Positions 16,500 to 24,109 of a DNA stretch of 43,658 bases are shown in pieces. The position numbers were made by a program, and so were the translations under genes. This DNA comes from a virus: positions 1 to 43,658 of IMG/VR virus record IMGVR_UViG_3300035016_000044; one strand, given 5' to 3'. The notes under the pieces are model-generated. The model saw only the letters and a program-made list of their open reading frames with translations, ran no database searches and was not told where the DNA came from. Position 1 is the first letter of the stretch, and each line of letters starts with the position of its first letter.

Positions 16500-16907
16500 T
16501 CAGACCGGTACGTGAAACCGGAACTTGCGCCAGCCGACCGCCTCGAGCGTAGCGATCGTGTCGGCGACAACGCCGCAATCTTCGATGGCATGCACGATCA
16601 TGCCGCCGTCTTCGTCAAGCCAGGTGCCCAGGTGGTAGCCGCACTGGTTGCGCGCCATCGTTACCAGTGCGCCGTCGACCGGCGCGTCGATCTCCCGCCA
16701 CCGGCCGCGCTCAGGATGCACCGTGATCGCGGCGGCAATGGCCGTGCGCCCCGCCTCGCCTGGCATGGCAAAATCCGGCATGTCCCGCCCAAACAGGACG
16801 CGCTGCAGGTGCCTCGCCGATCCGTAGCAGTCCACGCTGCCCGGTTTCCGTCCGCCCAGGTCATAGGGCGTGCCGATATGGGCGTTGATGAGCTCCACCC
16901 GGTTCAC
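16500..16907 (-). CDS. NlpC/P60-family tail assembly peptidase (lambda gpK-like)
   Basis: 135 residues from GTG 16907, whose GTGA overlaps the DUF1833 gene stop. The upstream in-frame extension is a shadow of that gene. Catalytic Cys is in PGSVDCYGSARHL and the candidate His in CGYHLGTWLDEDGG, with a further His in MIVHAIEDCG. This matches NlpC/P60 cysteine peptidases that sit beside gpJ and probably aid tail tip maturation or peptidoglycan penetration. Lambda gpK also has a JAB domain; none is seen here. Confidence 0.85.
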   Translation of the reverse strand: MNRVELINAHIGTPYDLGGRKPGSVDCYGSARHLQRVLFGRDMPDFAMPGEAGRTAIAAAITVHPERGRWREIDAPVDGALVTMARNQCGYHLGTWLDEDGGMIVHAIEDCGVVADTIATLEAVGWRKFRFHVPV

Positions 16908-17470
16908 GAGACACCGCCGAACAGGCCCGGATAGTTGTTCATGTCGAATGTCATGCGCGGAAACGACTTGTTGAGCAGGTCCACAAAACTTGCCGTCCCC
17001 GAGAGGCGCAGCTGCGTGGCGGTCACAACCTTCATGGTTAGCTGGTCGATGATCATGTCGGGCGGCCCCACGACGGAATAGTCGGACCCCGCCTTCACTG
17101 CCACCCACTCCCGATAGATAACCAGGGCCGAGGCGCGCACCTTGGCGGCCGCCTGCAGCTTGGGCCAGATCGTGCGCGGCACGTTGTCCAGCGACAGATT
17201 GAGCGATCCCATGCTGTTCTCGGATTGCTCCGGCAGGCTCACCCGCAAAGCCAGGGGCTCGAACCGCTTCACCTGCCCACCGAACAACGGCGCCCCGGCT
17301 TCAAGCTCGAGGTCCCATGCACGCTTGTCCAGTGCGACGCGGATGCTGTCAGCCGCATCGTTGCTGTCGACAAACGCCGGGTGCAGCAGCTCCAGCGTGT
17401 GCACGATGAAGTCATCCGCTGGCGCCGACGCATAGGCTTCGGCGAGAGCTGCGCTCCAGGGGTCCGCCAT
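16904..17470 (-). CDS. DUF1833 family minor tail protein
   Basis: 188 residues: MADPWSAALAEAYASAPADD followed by FIVHTLELLHPAF, the recognisable DUF1833 opening. ATG 17470 overlaps the stop of the upstream tail gene (TGATG). DUF1833 proteins occupy the gpL-like position between tape measure and NlpC genes and are structural at the tail tip. No catalytic motif is expected or seen. Confidence 0.85.
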   Translation of the reverse strand: MADPWSAALAEAYASAPADDFIVHTLELLHPAFVDSNDAADSIRVALDKRAWDLELEAGAPLFGGQVKRFEPLALRVSLPEQSENSMGSLNLSLDNVPRTIWPKLQAAAKVRASALVIYREWVAVKAGSDYSVVGPPDMIIDQLTMKVVTATQLRLSGTASFVDLLNKSFPRMTFDMNNYPGLFGGVS

Positions 17471-17835
17471 CAATAGTCCTCGACATCGAGCACGACGGTC
17501 ACCAGGTGCCGGATGCCCCGCCCCGGATCGTCCGCATACGGCTGGCGGAAGGTGCAGGTCTTGGTTTCATAGTCGGCGCCGGTCCATACCGGCACGTCGA
17601 AGGAAAGCGTCCCGTCGACCAGGTCGTCGCGAACCCAGAGCTTGAACAGGTCGAATTCGTCATTCTCCATCTTGATGACGAACTGGAGCCCGGCCAGCTG
17701 CAGCGTGCTCGAGCGCCGCCGGCGCTGCTGGCCATCATCCATGTCGGTGGCAAGCGGCGCCTGGAACGGGTTGAGCACCCGCAGGCTGTTGGCCCGCGGC
17801 GCATGAGGAACATCGCTCGGCCACAGTTCAGGCAT
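17470..17835 (-). CDS. Minor tail protein in lambda gpM position
   Basis: 121 residues beginning MPELWPSDVPHAPRANSLRV. A beta-rich core (LQLAGLQFVIKMENDEFDLF, WVRDDLVDGTLSFDVPVWTG) and the position directly after the tape measure gene match gpM-like tail-tip proteins. Stops and starts overlap on both sides (17835 with the tape measure, 17470 with DUF1833), indicating tight coupling. Function by position. Confidence 0.75.
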   Translation of the reverse strand: MPELWPSDVPHAPRANSLRVLNPFQAPLATDMDDGQQRRRRSSTLQLAGLQFVIKMENDEFDLFKLWVRDDLVDGTLSFDVPVWTGADYETKTCTFRQPYADDPGRGIRHLVTVVLDVEDY

Positions 17836-20123
17836 CAGCGACCCTTCCGCTTGACACCGAAGACGCCATCCATAATGCCATCGAACCGGCCCTCGGCGAG
17901 CCCTGAATTGACCGTGCCAATGATGACCTTGGTCACGTCGACACCATCGGCCCCGCGCGCCTGTTCGGTGCGCACCTGCTCGCTTCCGTAGTTGTGCACT
18001 TCCGTGCGATGCTGGATCGTGACATCGGTCTTGCCCCCGTACTTGCGCCGCAACTGCTCCGGCCAGCCGATCTCTTCCCCCTGCATGCCGATGAACGGGA
18101 CTTCGCCAGGCTTGAGGAAGTCGGTGCCGGTGTGAAAGCGCGGCACCTGAAAAAACATCTCGGCCGGCAGCAGCCTGTTGGCTGGAGAGGAACCGATCGT
18201 GGCCCCGCTATGCCCCACCCCGGCCTGGTAGCCCAGCCGGAGCGCGGCCGGGTTGGTGGGGTACCCCGCGCCGCTGAAGAACGTGTTGATGATCGAGGAC
18301 AGCCCGGAAATGCCCTGCCTCACGCCCATGCGCAGCAGGTCCGACATGATCTGCTTGCTGAAATCATCCCACTCGAGCTTGCCGGTTTCGAAGGCATCCA
18401 TCAAAGCATCTTCGAAGCTGCTCGCCGCTGAAACCAGCGAGTCCTCGATGGTCTTGCCGATGTCGCTTTCCTGCGCCATGGCTCGCAGTCCGCGCTCGAC
18501 CCCGGCCAGCCAGTCAGTAGATGCGGACAGGCGCCTCTGGGTCAGGTCTTCGAGCGCCTTGGTGTATTCCGCCTCGCTGACGATGCCGGCCGCCAGTGCA
18601 CGTTGCAGCGCCAGCTGCGCCGCACGGTATTCTTCGGTTCCGTCAGCGGCGCCGGCATACTCCAGCGCCGCCTTGGCCGTCGCCCGTCCATGCGTTTCCT
18701 GCGTGATCAGGCCGCGCGCCAGCATGTCGTCGAGCTCGGCCAGCCGCGCGGCATAGTCTTCAGTCGCCGTGCGCACCTGCTCGGTCAGCCGGGCCGCCTC
18801 GCGCAGTGCCTGCGACTGGGCGCGGGATTGCTCTGGCGTCAGGACCGGCGGCGGCAGGTCGCCATCATCGACAGATCCGGAACCGGGCCGTGTGACTGTC
18901 GGTAAGGGCGCCGTAAGGTTGGCTGCGGCCTTGCGGGCGTCGAGCATTTGCGTGATCGCGGCTTCTTCAGCGCGGAGGGCTGCGAGATCGCGGTCGACCT
19001 GGGCGAGGCGATCGACGAAGATCATATTATTCGTGCCGCCGGCCGCCTGCTGCTCCCGGGCAATCTTCAGACGGTCAGCATCTAGCTCAACTATTTGCCG
19101 ATTGATGTTGTAACGCGTCTCCGTCAGTCCCGCGACCGACTTGCCTTCCAGTTCGCTGAAGAAGTCTATGAGCCGCTGCAGCCCGGCGGACACGCCGCCG
19201 ATGAACTCCAGTGCCATCCGCAGCGACGCGACAAGAGTATTGCCGAACATGCGCACCGCTTGCAGCACGTTCGGGTCCGACAGCACCTCGGCCAGGCGGA
19301 TCATCGACTGCCGCAGGTCGTCGCCGCCGCCCTCGCCCTTCACCAGGTCCTCGAACAGGTTCTCCATTGCCTTCTCGGCCGCGAGCGTGGCCTTCTCCAG
19401 CGGCGTCATGCCCTCTTCCGCCACGCCCTTCACGTCGGCTTCGAGCGCATCGAGGATGACCCGCTGCGCACTGGCAATATCGTTGACCGCCATGAAGCGC
19501 TTGACCAGGTCGCCCTGCACGTCCGTCAGGCTGATGCCGCGTTTTTCCAGCATGGCAAAACCCTTCTCGGGATCCGCCAGGGCGCGCGCCAATCCCTCGA
19601 GGTTCTGCCGGAGCTCGCCGCCCCAGGCCGCGGACATGTCGTTGGCCAGCTCGATCGAGCGATAGAACACCTCATTGTCGAATTTGAAGGTCGCGAGGTT
19701 CCCGCCGATCGCCATGATCTCTTCGGCTGCCCGACCGGTGCGCAGCTCGAGCTCGTCGGCGAAGGCGGCAAGTTCAGCCGCGCTCGTTTTCGCCGTGTTT
19801 CCGGTATTGGACAGCGCCCGGTCCACCTGGGCACTCAGCTTGTCCATTTCCTCCAGCCGCTGGATTGCTCCCCTTATGCCGAGCACGAACCCAGTGGCCA
19901 GCCCTGCCGCAGCAAGCGCGACGCCAGTCTTAAGACGATCCATGCCGCGATTGACCCCGCTGGCGGCGGCGCTCAGCGCGTGCAGGCTGACAGAGCTCCG
20001 GTCCGCAGCGTTCTCGATGCGGCCAAGCGCATCCTGCCCTTCTTTGCCCAGGCTCTTAAGCGCCCGTTCGACCAGTTCCTTGTCCTTGACCAACAGTCTG
20101 ATCCCGATTTCCTTCGTCGCCAT
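17835..20123 (-). CDS. Tail tape measure protein
   Basis: 762 residues from ATG 20123 (AAGGA upstream); the in-frame extension to 20153 overlaps the frameshifted GT reading and is rejected. N-terminal MATKEIGIRLLVKDKELVER is followed by long helical heptad regions, a hydrophobic stretch (GVALAAAGLATGFVLGI, about 70-90), Gln/Glu/Arg-rich coiled coils (about 330-530) and a C-terminal Gly/Pro-rich domain with GMQGEEIGWPEQLRRKYGG, typical of lambda-family tape measures. It sets tail length and is the partner of the G/GT chaperones encoded just upstream. Confidence 0.93.
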   Translation of the reverse strand: MATKEIGIRLLVKDKELVERALKSLGKEGQDALGRIENAADRSSVSLHALSAAASGVNRGMDRLKTGVALAAAGLATGFVLGIRGAIQRLEEMDKLSAQVDRALSNTGNTAKTSAAELAAFADELELRTGRAAEEIMAIGGNLATFKFDNEVFYRSIELANDMSAAWGGELRQNLEGLARALADPEKGFAMLEKRGISLTDVQGDLVKRFMAVNDIASAQRVILDALEADVKGVAEEGMTPLEKATLAAEKAMENLFEDLVKGEGGGDDLRQSMIRLAEVLSDPNVLQAVRMFGNTLVASLRMALEFIGGVSAGLQRLIDFFSELEGKSVAGLTETRYNINRQIVELDADRLKIAREQQAAGGTNNMIFVDRLAQVDRDLAALRAEEAAITQMLDARKAAANLTAPLPTVTRPGSGSVDDGDLPPPVLTPEQSRAQSQALREAARLTEQVRTATEDYAARLAELDDMLARGLITQETHGRATAKAALEYAGAADGTEEYRAAQLALQRALAAGIVSEAEYTKALEDLTQRRLSASTDWLAGVERGLRAMAQESDIGKTIEDSLVSAASSFEDALMDAFETGKLEWDDFSKQIMSDLLRMGVRQGISGLSSIINTFFSGAGYPTNPAALRLGYQAGVGHSGATIGSSPANRLLPAEMFFQVPRFHTGTDFLKPGEVPFIGMQGEEIGWPEQLRRKYGGKTDVTIQHRTEVHNYGSEQVRTEQARGADGVDVTKVIIGTVNSGLAEGRFDGIMDGVFGVKRKGR

Positions 20124-20876
20124 CCTGATCGTCCTTCTCGTTGAGGGCTGCAATCATGCCTTGCTCACAGGCGCCCAGCAGGTCCTCGGCCAGACCTTCG
20201 TCCATTCCGGCGCGCACCAGCTGGCGCAGCGCCGGGCCGCTCTCCAGCCCCAGCACCACGCCCATGCCGCCGATCCGCAACCGCCAGGCTTCCGTCCGAA
20301 ACACTGCCCACGCCAGCCGCTCGGCGTCGTTGCGGCCATCATGCTTGTGATAGGGGCACGTCCGTCGCGCCGTCGTGGCGCATGCCGCACCGATGCCGGC
20401 ACAGCCGGCGCAATAGTCAGGGCCCTTGCCAAAATGCCACCTGGCAAGGGCCCTCAGGCGTTTCCCGCTTCGATCTCCGCGTGCACGCCGCCAAGATAGC
20501 GGGGCAGGAAGCTCTGCGAGACCATCGGATCGGTGAACAGCTCCGCCAGCCGCCCCGGGTCGAACTTGAGCGGCTCGCCATCAGCATCGAGGATATTGCG
20601 CCAGTCCGAGCAGCCCAGCTCCGCCAGCGACACGACGAACAGCGCCCGCCGCATTCCGTCTGCCGCCAGCTCGTCGGCAACATCGGGCACGTCCACGATC
20701 TGCCCGCCCGCCTTGGTCACCGCCACGCCGGCATCCTTGAGATCCGCCAGCAGGCTATCGGCCCGGGACTGAGCCAGCTGCACCATGGCCGTCGTCGCCG
20801 GCAGCACATATAGACTGGCGCCGTTATAGAGTTCCAGCCAGCCCGCTTCACGAGGTTTGCCGAGGGTTATTGCCAT
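20056..20876 (-). CDS. Tail assembly chaperone GT fusion made by programmed -1 frameshift
   Basis: The G frame (ATG 20876) reaches the slippery heptamer GGGAAAC (20466-20460) one codon before its stop. A -1 slip there continues as RLRALARWHFGKGPDYC... to a stop at 20056, adding 134 residues to 139 for about 273 in total. The T part has a Cys/His cluster (YCAGCAG, later CPYHKH) that could bind zinc, then helical FRTEAWRLRIGGMG and GLAEDLLGACEQGM. It has no good start of its own near the junction, which supports expression as a fusion. In lambda, gpGT bridges the tail tube and tape measure. The end overlaps the tape measure start by 68 nt. Confidence 0.85.
20419..20466 (-). promoter_or_regulatory. 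Programmed -1 frameshift signal: slippery heptamer plus stem-loop
   Basis: On the minus strand, G GGA AAC in the G frame (plus positions 20460-20466) is followed by a 5-nt spacer. A perfect 13-bp inverted repeat follows (plus 20442-20454 pairing with 20419-20431, 10-nt loop), starting AGGGCCCTTGCCA. Lambda uses GGGAAAG at the equivalent place. The heptamer, spacer, stem and an open -1 frame past the G stop together make a strong case. Confidence 0.88.
20454..20876 (-). CDS. Tail assembly chaperone, lambda gpG-like
   Basis: 140 residues: MAITLGKPREAGWLELYNGA, with helical Ala/Leu-rich regions, ending in EIEAGNA. It starts at ATG 20876; the longer frame to 20954 would run into the oppositely oriented moron and is rejected. 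It lies between the tail tube and tape measure genes, as gpG does, and its last codons contain the slippery site that yields the GT fusion. The protein should coat the tape measure during tail polymerisation and is not expected in virions. Confidence 0.85.
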   Translation of the reverse strand: MAITLGKPREAGWLELYNGASLYVLPATTAMVQLAQSRADSLLADLKDAGVAVTKAGGQIVDVPDVADELAADGMRRALFVVSLAELGCSDWRNILDADGEPLKFDPGRLAELFTDPMVSQSFLPRYLGGVHAEIEAGNA

Positions 20877-20941
20877 TGCTTGGATTTGCTCTCTAAACTT
20901 TGCGAGACATGGGGGCATGCCGAGTTGTGAGGTCAGCAAGT

Positions 20942-21301
20942 ATGATGAAGGCAATTTTCCGCACCGTTGCGACGGTCACTGCCTGTCTGGTTTCAGGCTT
21001 CGTCCAAGGGCAAGACGTGAACCCATTCATGCAGGCCTGCGCCATTTGGGGCGAGTATTCCGCCGAAGATGGGCTGCCTTATCGGGCAACTACGTTCGAA
21101 CAGGCACATCGGAGCATCTGGGCCAGATTCGAGGTAAAGGGACGCGAACAAGTGGTAAAATGCACTTTTCGCGACCTCGCCGATGAAGTTCCGGAACTGG
21201 TCTCGGTGGAAATAGACGGCACCCAGATGTCTAGCGAAGACCTGTTCCTTCTCAACTTGCGCATCTGGAACCACTTCGTTCCGGCAGATCACCACGGCTA
21301 G
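20942..21301 (+). CDS. Secreted moron inserted in the late tail operon
   Basis: 119 residues from ATG 20942 (or 20945), with GAGGTC upstream. MMKAIFRTVATVTACLVSGF plus VQGQ looks like a signal peptide cleaved before QDVNPF. The mature part (about 95 residues) has two Cys (QACAIWG, VVKCTF) that could form a disulphide in the periplasm. It is opposite in orientation to, and lower in GC than, the flanking tail tube and G genes, and shares a CTAG with the tube gene's stop. Such genes are usually morons expressed from the lysogen (conversion, superinfection exclusion). Family not recognised. Confidence 0.75.
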   Translation: MMKAIFRTVATVTACLVSGFVQGQDVNPFMQACAIWGEYSAEDGLPYRATTFEQAHRSIWARFEVKGREQVVKCTFRDLADEVPELVSVEIDGTQMSSEDLFLLNLRIWNHFVPADHHG

Positions 21302-22287
21302 GCGTAGCTCGTCACATCGTTGACCAGCACGACTTCGAGCATGTGACCCGCTGTCTGGTCGAAGGCCGCGCGCCAGTTGGCCGTCACCGAAATACCCCCC
21401 GGCCCCTGCACCGGCTTCTTCGTCTTGGGGAAGAACACGCGTGGCATATTGAAGGTGAGGCTCCAGTCGGGCTGCGACGGGATGGTAAAGGCGAGTTGCA
21501 GAGCCGCCGGCGTGTTGGCATCGGCCAGGTCATCGAACGTGCTGTCCGCGCCGAACCGCAGGTCCACCGTACCGCTAAGCGTCCGCAGCCCGTCATCGAC
21601 GCCGTCGATCATCATGTCGGCGCGGATCGTCTCGACTGGCTCAAGCCCGTTGGAAAAGTTGAACTGCCCGCCCGTAATGTTGGCCACCGTGGCGCCTTCG
21701 ACCTTGACCGAGCCGCTGGCATTGTTGAACGGCAGGTAGTCGTAGATCAGCGGCGATGCATCCCGCGCCCCGCTGGCATCCTTCACTTCCGACTGCCCGA
21801 TCAGCGGAATCGTCATCAGCGCCCGGCCGTTGCGCTGCATGGGAAACTGCATGCCGCCCGCCTTGACCCCTAGATGGGTCCGCCACTTCGGCGTGCTGAG
21901 CTTCGGGTGCCCGATCTGGTGGGTGAAGCTCAGCAGGTCCTTGCCGGACAGGAACACATGCTCGAAGACATCGGTATCGACGCCCGTCTCGGCACTGACA
22001 GCGGGCCCTAGCGCCATCAGCAGCGCCATGCCGACGCCGCGCGCATCCATCGGCAGCACGATATCGCCCGTCACCGTCAGGTTACCCTGTGCCGGGTCGC
22101 TGTCTTCCGGCCGCGACCGGTTCCACACCGGATCGTCTTCGAGCGGCTGTTCTGCGCCCAGGCTGTAGGAGCGCAGCGGCATGCGACGATAGACACCGCC
22201 GCCCGCACCGCTGATCGGCGTACCATAGACGGTTTCCTTTGCGAGCAGGTGTACGGCATCCGAACCTGAGGCGCGGGCTTTGGTCAT
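21298..22287 (-). CDS. Major tail tube protein
   Basis: 329 residues from ATG 22287 with GGGAG upstream; the longer frame upstream is a shadow of the tail-terminator gene. It opens MTKARASGSDAVHLLAKETV, then 'YGTPISGAGGGVYRRMPLRS', the usual start of lambda gpV-like or tail tube proteins of this phage group. The body is beta-rich, and the C-terminus 'VTANWRAAFDQTAGHMLEVV' is typical. It polymerises into the tail tube around the tape measure. Position between terminator and chaperone genes agrees. Confidence 0.88.
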   Translation of the reverse strand: MTKARASGSDAVHLLAKETVYGTPISGAGGGVYRRMPLRSYSLGAEQPLEDDPVWNRSRPEDSDPAQGNLTVTGDIVLPMDARGVGMALLMALGPAVSAETGVDTDVFEHVFLSGKDLLSFTHQIGHPKLSTPKWRTHLGVKAGGMQFPMQRNGRALMTIPLIGQSEVKDASGARDASPLIYDYLPFNNASGSVKVEGATVANITGGQFNFSNGLEPVETIRADMMIDGVDDGLRTLSGTVDLRFGADSTFDDLADANTPAALQLAFTIPSQPDWSLTFNMPRVFFPKTKKPVQGPGGISVTANWRAAFDQTAGHMLEVVLVNDVTSYA

Positions 22288-22313
22288 TTGTAGTCTCCCG
22301 ATATGAGAATGGA

Positions 22314-22727
22314 TCAGCCGACCGACTGGTCGGACCAGTAGTCGATCTCGATTGTGAGGTCGGCGGCTTTGACGCCGACGGCGCCCCAGAGATCGGTCGC
22401 CGAGAAGTCGGGATCGACGGCCCGCAGATCGTCGATGAGCCCGGCCGTGATGAGCTGCTGTCGCGCCGTGTCCAGCAGGGCAACCTGCGCTTCGATCAGC
22501 GCCGACATCGCCGCGTTGCGTTCGGCTGGCGTTCCGCCCTCGACGGCCAGCACCAGGACCGGTCGCGCCTGCCACTCGAAGATCGGACCGTTCAGGAACT
22601 CTTCCGTCTTTTCCAGCTCGCCATCGCTGAGGCTGCGCCAGGTCGATTTGAATTCGCCGATCGGGGTGTTGCGATCGAGCGCCAGGGTGGTTGCCAGGCT
22701 GGCCAATATCGCTTCGCGTTTGATCAT
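22314..22727 (-). CDS. Tail terminator / gpU-position protein
   Basis: 137 residues from ATG 22727, which overlaps the DUF6441 stop (ATGA). MIKREAILASLATTLALDRN begins a mixed alpha/beta protein with WQARPVLVLAVEGG and a long Ala-rich helix. Small size, position between the DUF6441 gene and the tail tube gene, and 26 nt to the tube start agree with tail terminators, which cap the tube and join it to the head. Sequence alone does not prove it. Confidence 0.7.
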   Translation of the reverse strand: MIKREAILASLATTLALDRNTPIGEFKSTWRSLSDGELEKTEEFLNGPIFEWQARPVLVLAVEGGTPAERNAAMSALIEAQVALLDTARQQLITAGLIDDLRAVDPDFSATDLWGAVGVKAADLTIEIDYWSDQSVG

Positions 22728-23377
22728 TCCGTCCCCCACGCTGCAATGATGCTGCTCACCATGTTGTTGACGGCGCCGGCATAGGCCGCATCGAGGTCGA
22801 AGACCTTCTTGAAGCGAACCTGCGGCACCAGGAAAAACATTACGACGCTGGCAACGCCGACCTTGTAGCCCCCGCGGGCATTGCGACCGGCATTGGCCAG
22901 CTGCCGCCCGACGCGGCCCGACTTGTTCCTGCGCACGCCGTCCACCACCAGCAGCGAGGCCTTGCCGGCGCGATAGACGAATCGCAGCGGCCCATAGCGG
23001 TCGGCATTCCAGTTCGAGGGTGTGACCCGCTTGCCCATGAACTGCTTTGGTGCATCCGACGACGGAATTGCTAGAAAGAACCCGTCCTTGCTGCGCACCG
23101 GCGCGGCATTGGAGAAGGCTTCGATGATATGGGGTGCATTGGTGTGCACCGTGCCCGCGGCGCCCAGGCTGGCCTGGGGCGGACGCGGATAGGTATTGCC
23201 GCGCCAGGCATTGGCCAGACGCTGAGAACCAAAGGCCGTCACCGTCAGCTGGCGCAGGTGGTTCTTGAGACCGTTTGTCGCCGCTGCTGTGCCCGAAGTC
23301 ACGGCACGCGCGCCGCGATCCAGCTCTTCAGCCATCATCTTCTCGAGGTTGCCGGTCAGCGCCGCCTGAAGCCTCAC
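22724..23377 (-). CDS. DUF6441 family phage protein
   Basis: 217 residues from GTG 23377, overlapping the upstream stop (GTGA). N-terminal RLQAALTGNLEKMMAEELDR, NGLKNHLRQLTVTAFGSQRL and ANAWRGNTYP match the DUF6441 pattern. The C-terminus has a hydrophobic strand VASVVMFFLVPQVRFKKVFD. The family lies in the head-tail connector region of alphaproteobacterial siphophages and is probably a structural or minor tail component analogous to gpZ. Mechanism unknown. Confidence 0.75.
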   Translation of the reverse strand: MRLQAALTGNLEKMMAEELDRGARAVTSGTAAATNGLKNHLRQLTVTAFGSQRLANAWRGNTYPRPPQASLGAAGTVHTNAPHIIEAFSNAAPVRSKDGFFLAIPSSDAPKQFMGKRVTPSNWNADRYGPLRFVYRAGKASLLVVDGVRRNKSGRVGRQLANAGRNARGGYKVGVASVVMFFLVPQVRFKKVFDLDAAYAGAVNNMVSSIIAAWGTE

Positions 23378-23667
23378 GATACGACCTCCGCGGCGGCAAT
23401 CTCCCATTCCAGCGGCGCATCCTGCGGTGTCCGCTTGTCAACGATCTCGTAGGTCACGCCGTCGACAATCAGCGTCTGCCCAGCGGCCAGTCCGGGAAAG
23501 CTGGCCTTGACCCCGCGGAACCAGTGCGTGGCACGCCGTGCCGTGGCGCCGAACATGTCGAAGTCGACGTCGCCGCCGCCCTGGTAGACCTGCACAGGGT
23601 TTGGCGAGCCGCTCCATACCGCTTCCGCGAACAGGGCAGCGGAGGCGGCGCCCAGCACCACCTCCAT
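23374..23667 (-). CDS. Head-tail joining protein
   Basis: 97 residues from ATG 23667 (AAGG five bases upstream); a GTG at 23682 would add five residues. MEVVLGAASAALFAEAVWSG then VYQGGGDVDFDMFG and PGLAAGQTLIVDGVTYEIVD are beta-rich, with the 'dTLTVDGVxYEI' feature common in small connector or joining proteins such as gpFII-like ones. Its position between DUF2190 and DUF6441 fits. Exact family not proven. Confidence 0.6.
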   Translation of the reverse strand: MEVVLGAASAALFAEAVWSGSPNPVQVYQGGGDVDFDMFGATARRATHWFRGVKASFPGLAAGQTLIVDGVTYEIVDKRTPQDAPLEWEIAAAEVVS

Positions 23668-23683
23668 CAGGTCCTTGCGCACC

Positions 23684-24013
23684 TTAGGGAACCGGCACCA
23701 GCCTGACGCGGGCCGTCGCTGCTCCGGACGCCCGGGCTTCGGTCGCGTGACCGATCAGGGTGTTGGCGGTAGCGGTTTTCGTGACGCGGGAGTTTGTTGT
23801 GTCCCAATAGATCTTGTCGCCCGCCGAAATAGTCGCGGCGACACCATAGGGCAGATCGTAGACTCCGGTGGTCTTGTGCGGGACCGTGTCGCCAGTCACC
23901 CCCGCCTTCTGGGCAACGCCCACGATGCTGCCCTGGATGGTGATGCCACCCGAAGCCACGTCGGCCGTCAGGATAAGGTCGAGGACATCGCCGACCTGCA
24001 CAAAGTTCTTCAT
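23684..24013 (-). CDS. DUF2190 family capsid-associated protein
   Basis: 109 residues: MKNFVQVGDVLDLILTADVA with G-rich beta sequence (GDTVPHKTTGVYDLP, ISAGDKIYWDTTNSRVTKTA, IGHATEARASGAATARV), the DUF2190 pattern. These small beta proteins follow major capsid genes and are thought to be capsid decoration or cement proteins. It is separated from the capsid gene by an attenuator-like hairpin. Confidence 0.8.
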   Translation of the reverse strand: MKNFVQVGDVLDLILTADVASGGITIQGSIVGVAQKAGVTGDTVPHKTTGVYDLPYGVAATISAGDKIYWDTTNSRVTKTATANTLIGHATEARASGAATARVRLVPVP

Positions 24014-24061
24014 GGATGCTCTCCGTTATTGGCGCCGGACAATTCCGGAAGCCACAAAGGC

Positions 24062-24087
24062 GAAGGGCGCCGCAGTGGGCGCCCTTC
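24062..24087 (-). terminator. Hairpin between capsid and DUF2190 genes, possible attenuator/processing site
   Basis: GAAGGGCGCC (24062-24071) and GGCGCCCTTC (24078-24087) form a perfect 10-bp stem with loop GCAGTG. On the minus strand it is followed by GCCTTTGT, only a weak T tract. It lies 23 nt after the capsid stop on the transcript and could lower downstream expression or stabilise the capsid mRNA 3' end. Leaky termination is inferred. Confidence 0.5.
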
Positions 24088-24109
24088 CGCAACAGTCGGT
24101 TTGAAGTTA

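Noticed and set aside
20154-20447. Zero-frame continuation after the G stop (97 codons)
   Set aside because: Trp/Arg/Ala/Cys-rich and unnatural; the -1 frame through the same DNA gives a sensible protein and a canonical frameshift signal.
22288-22746. Upstream extension of the tail tube frame
   Set aside because: It overlaps the tail-terminator gene in another frame and the true start at 22287 has a good ribosome-binding site.
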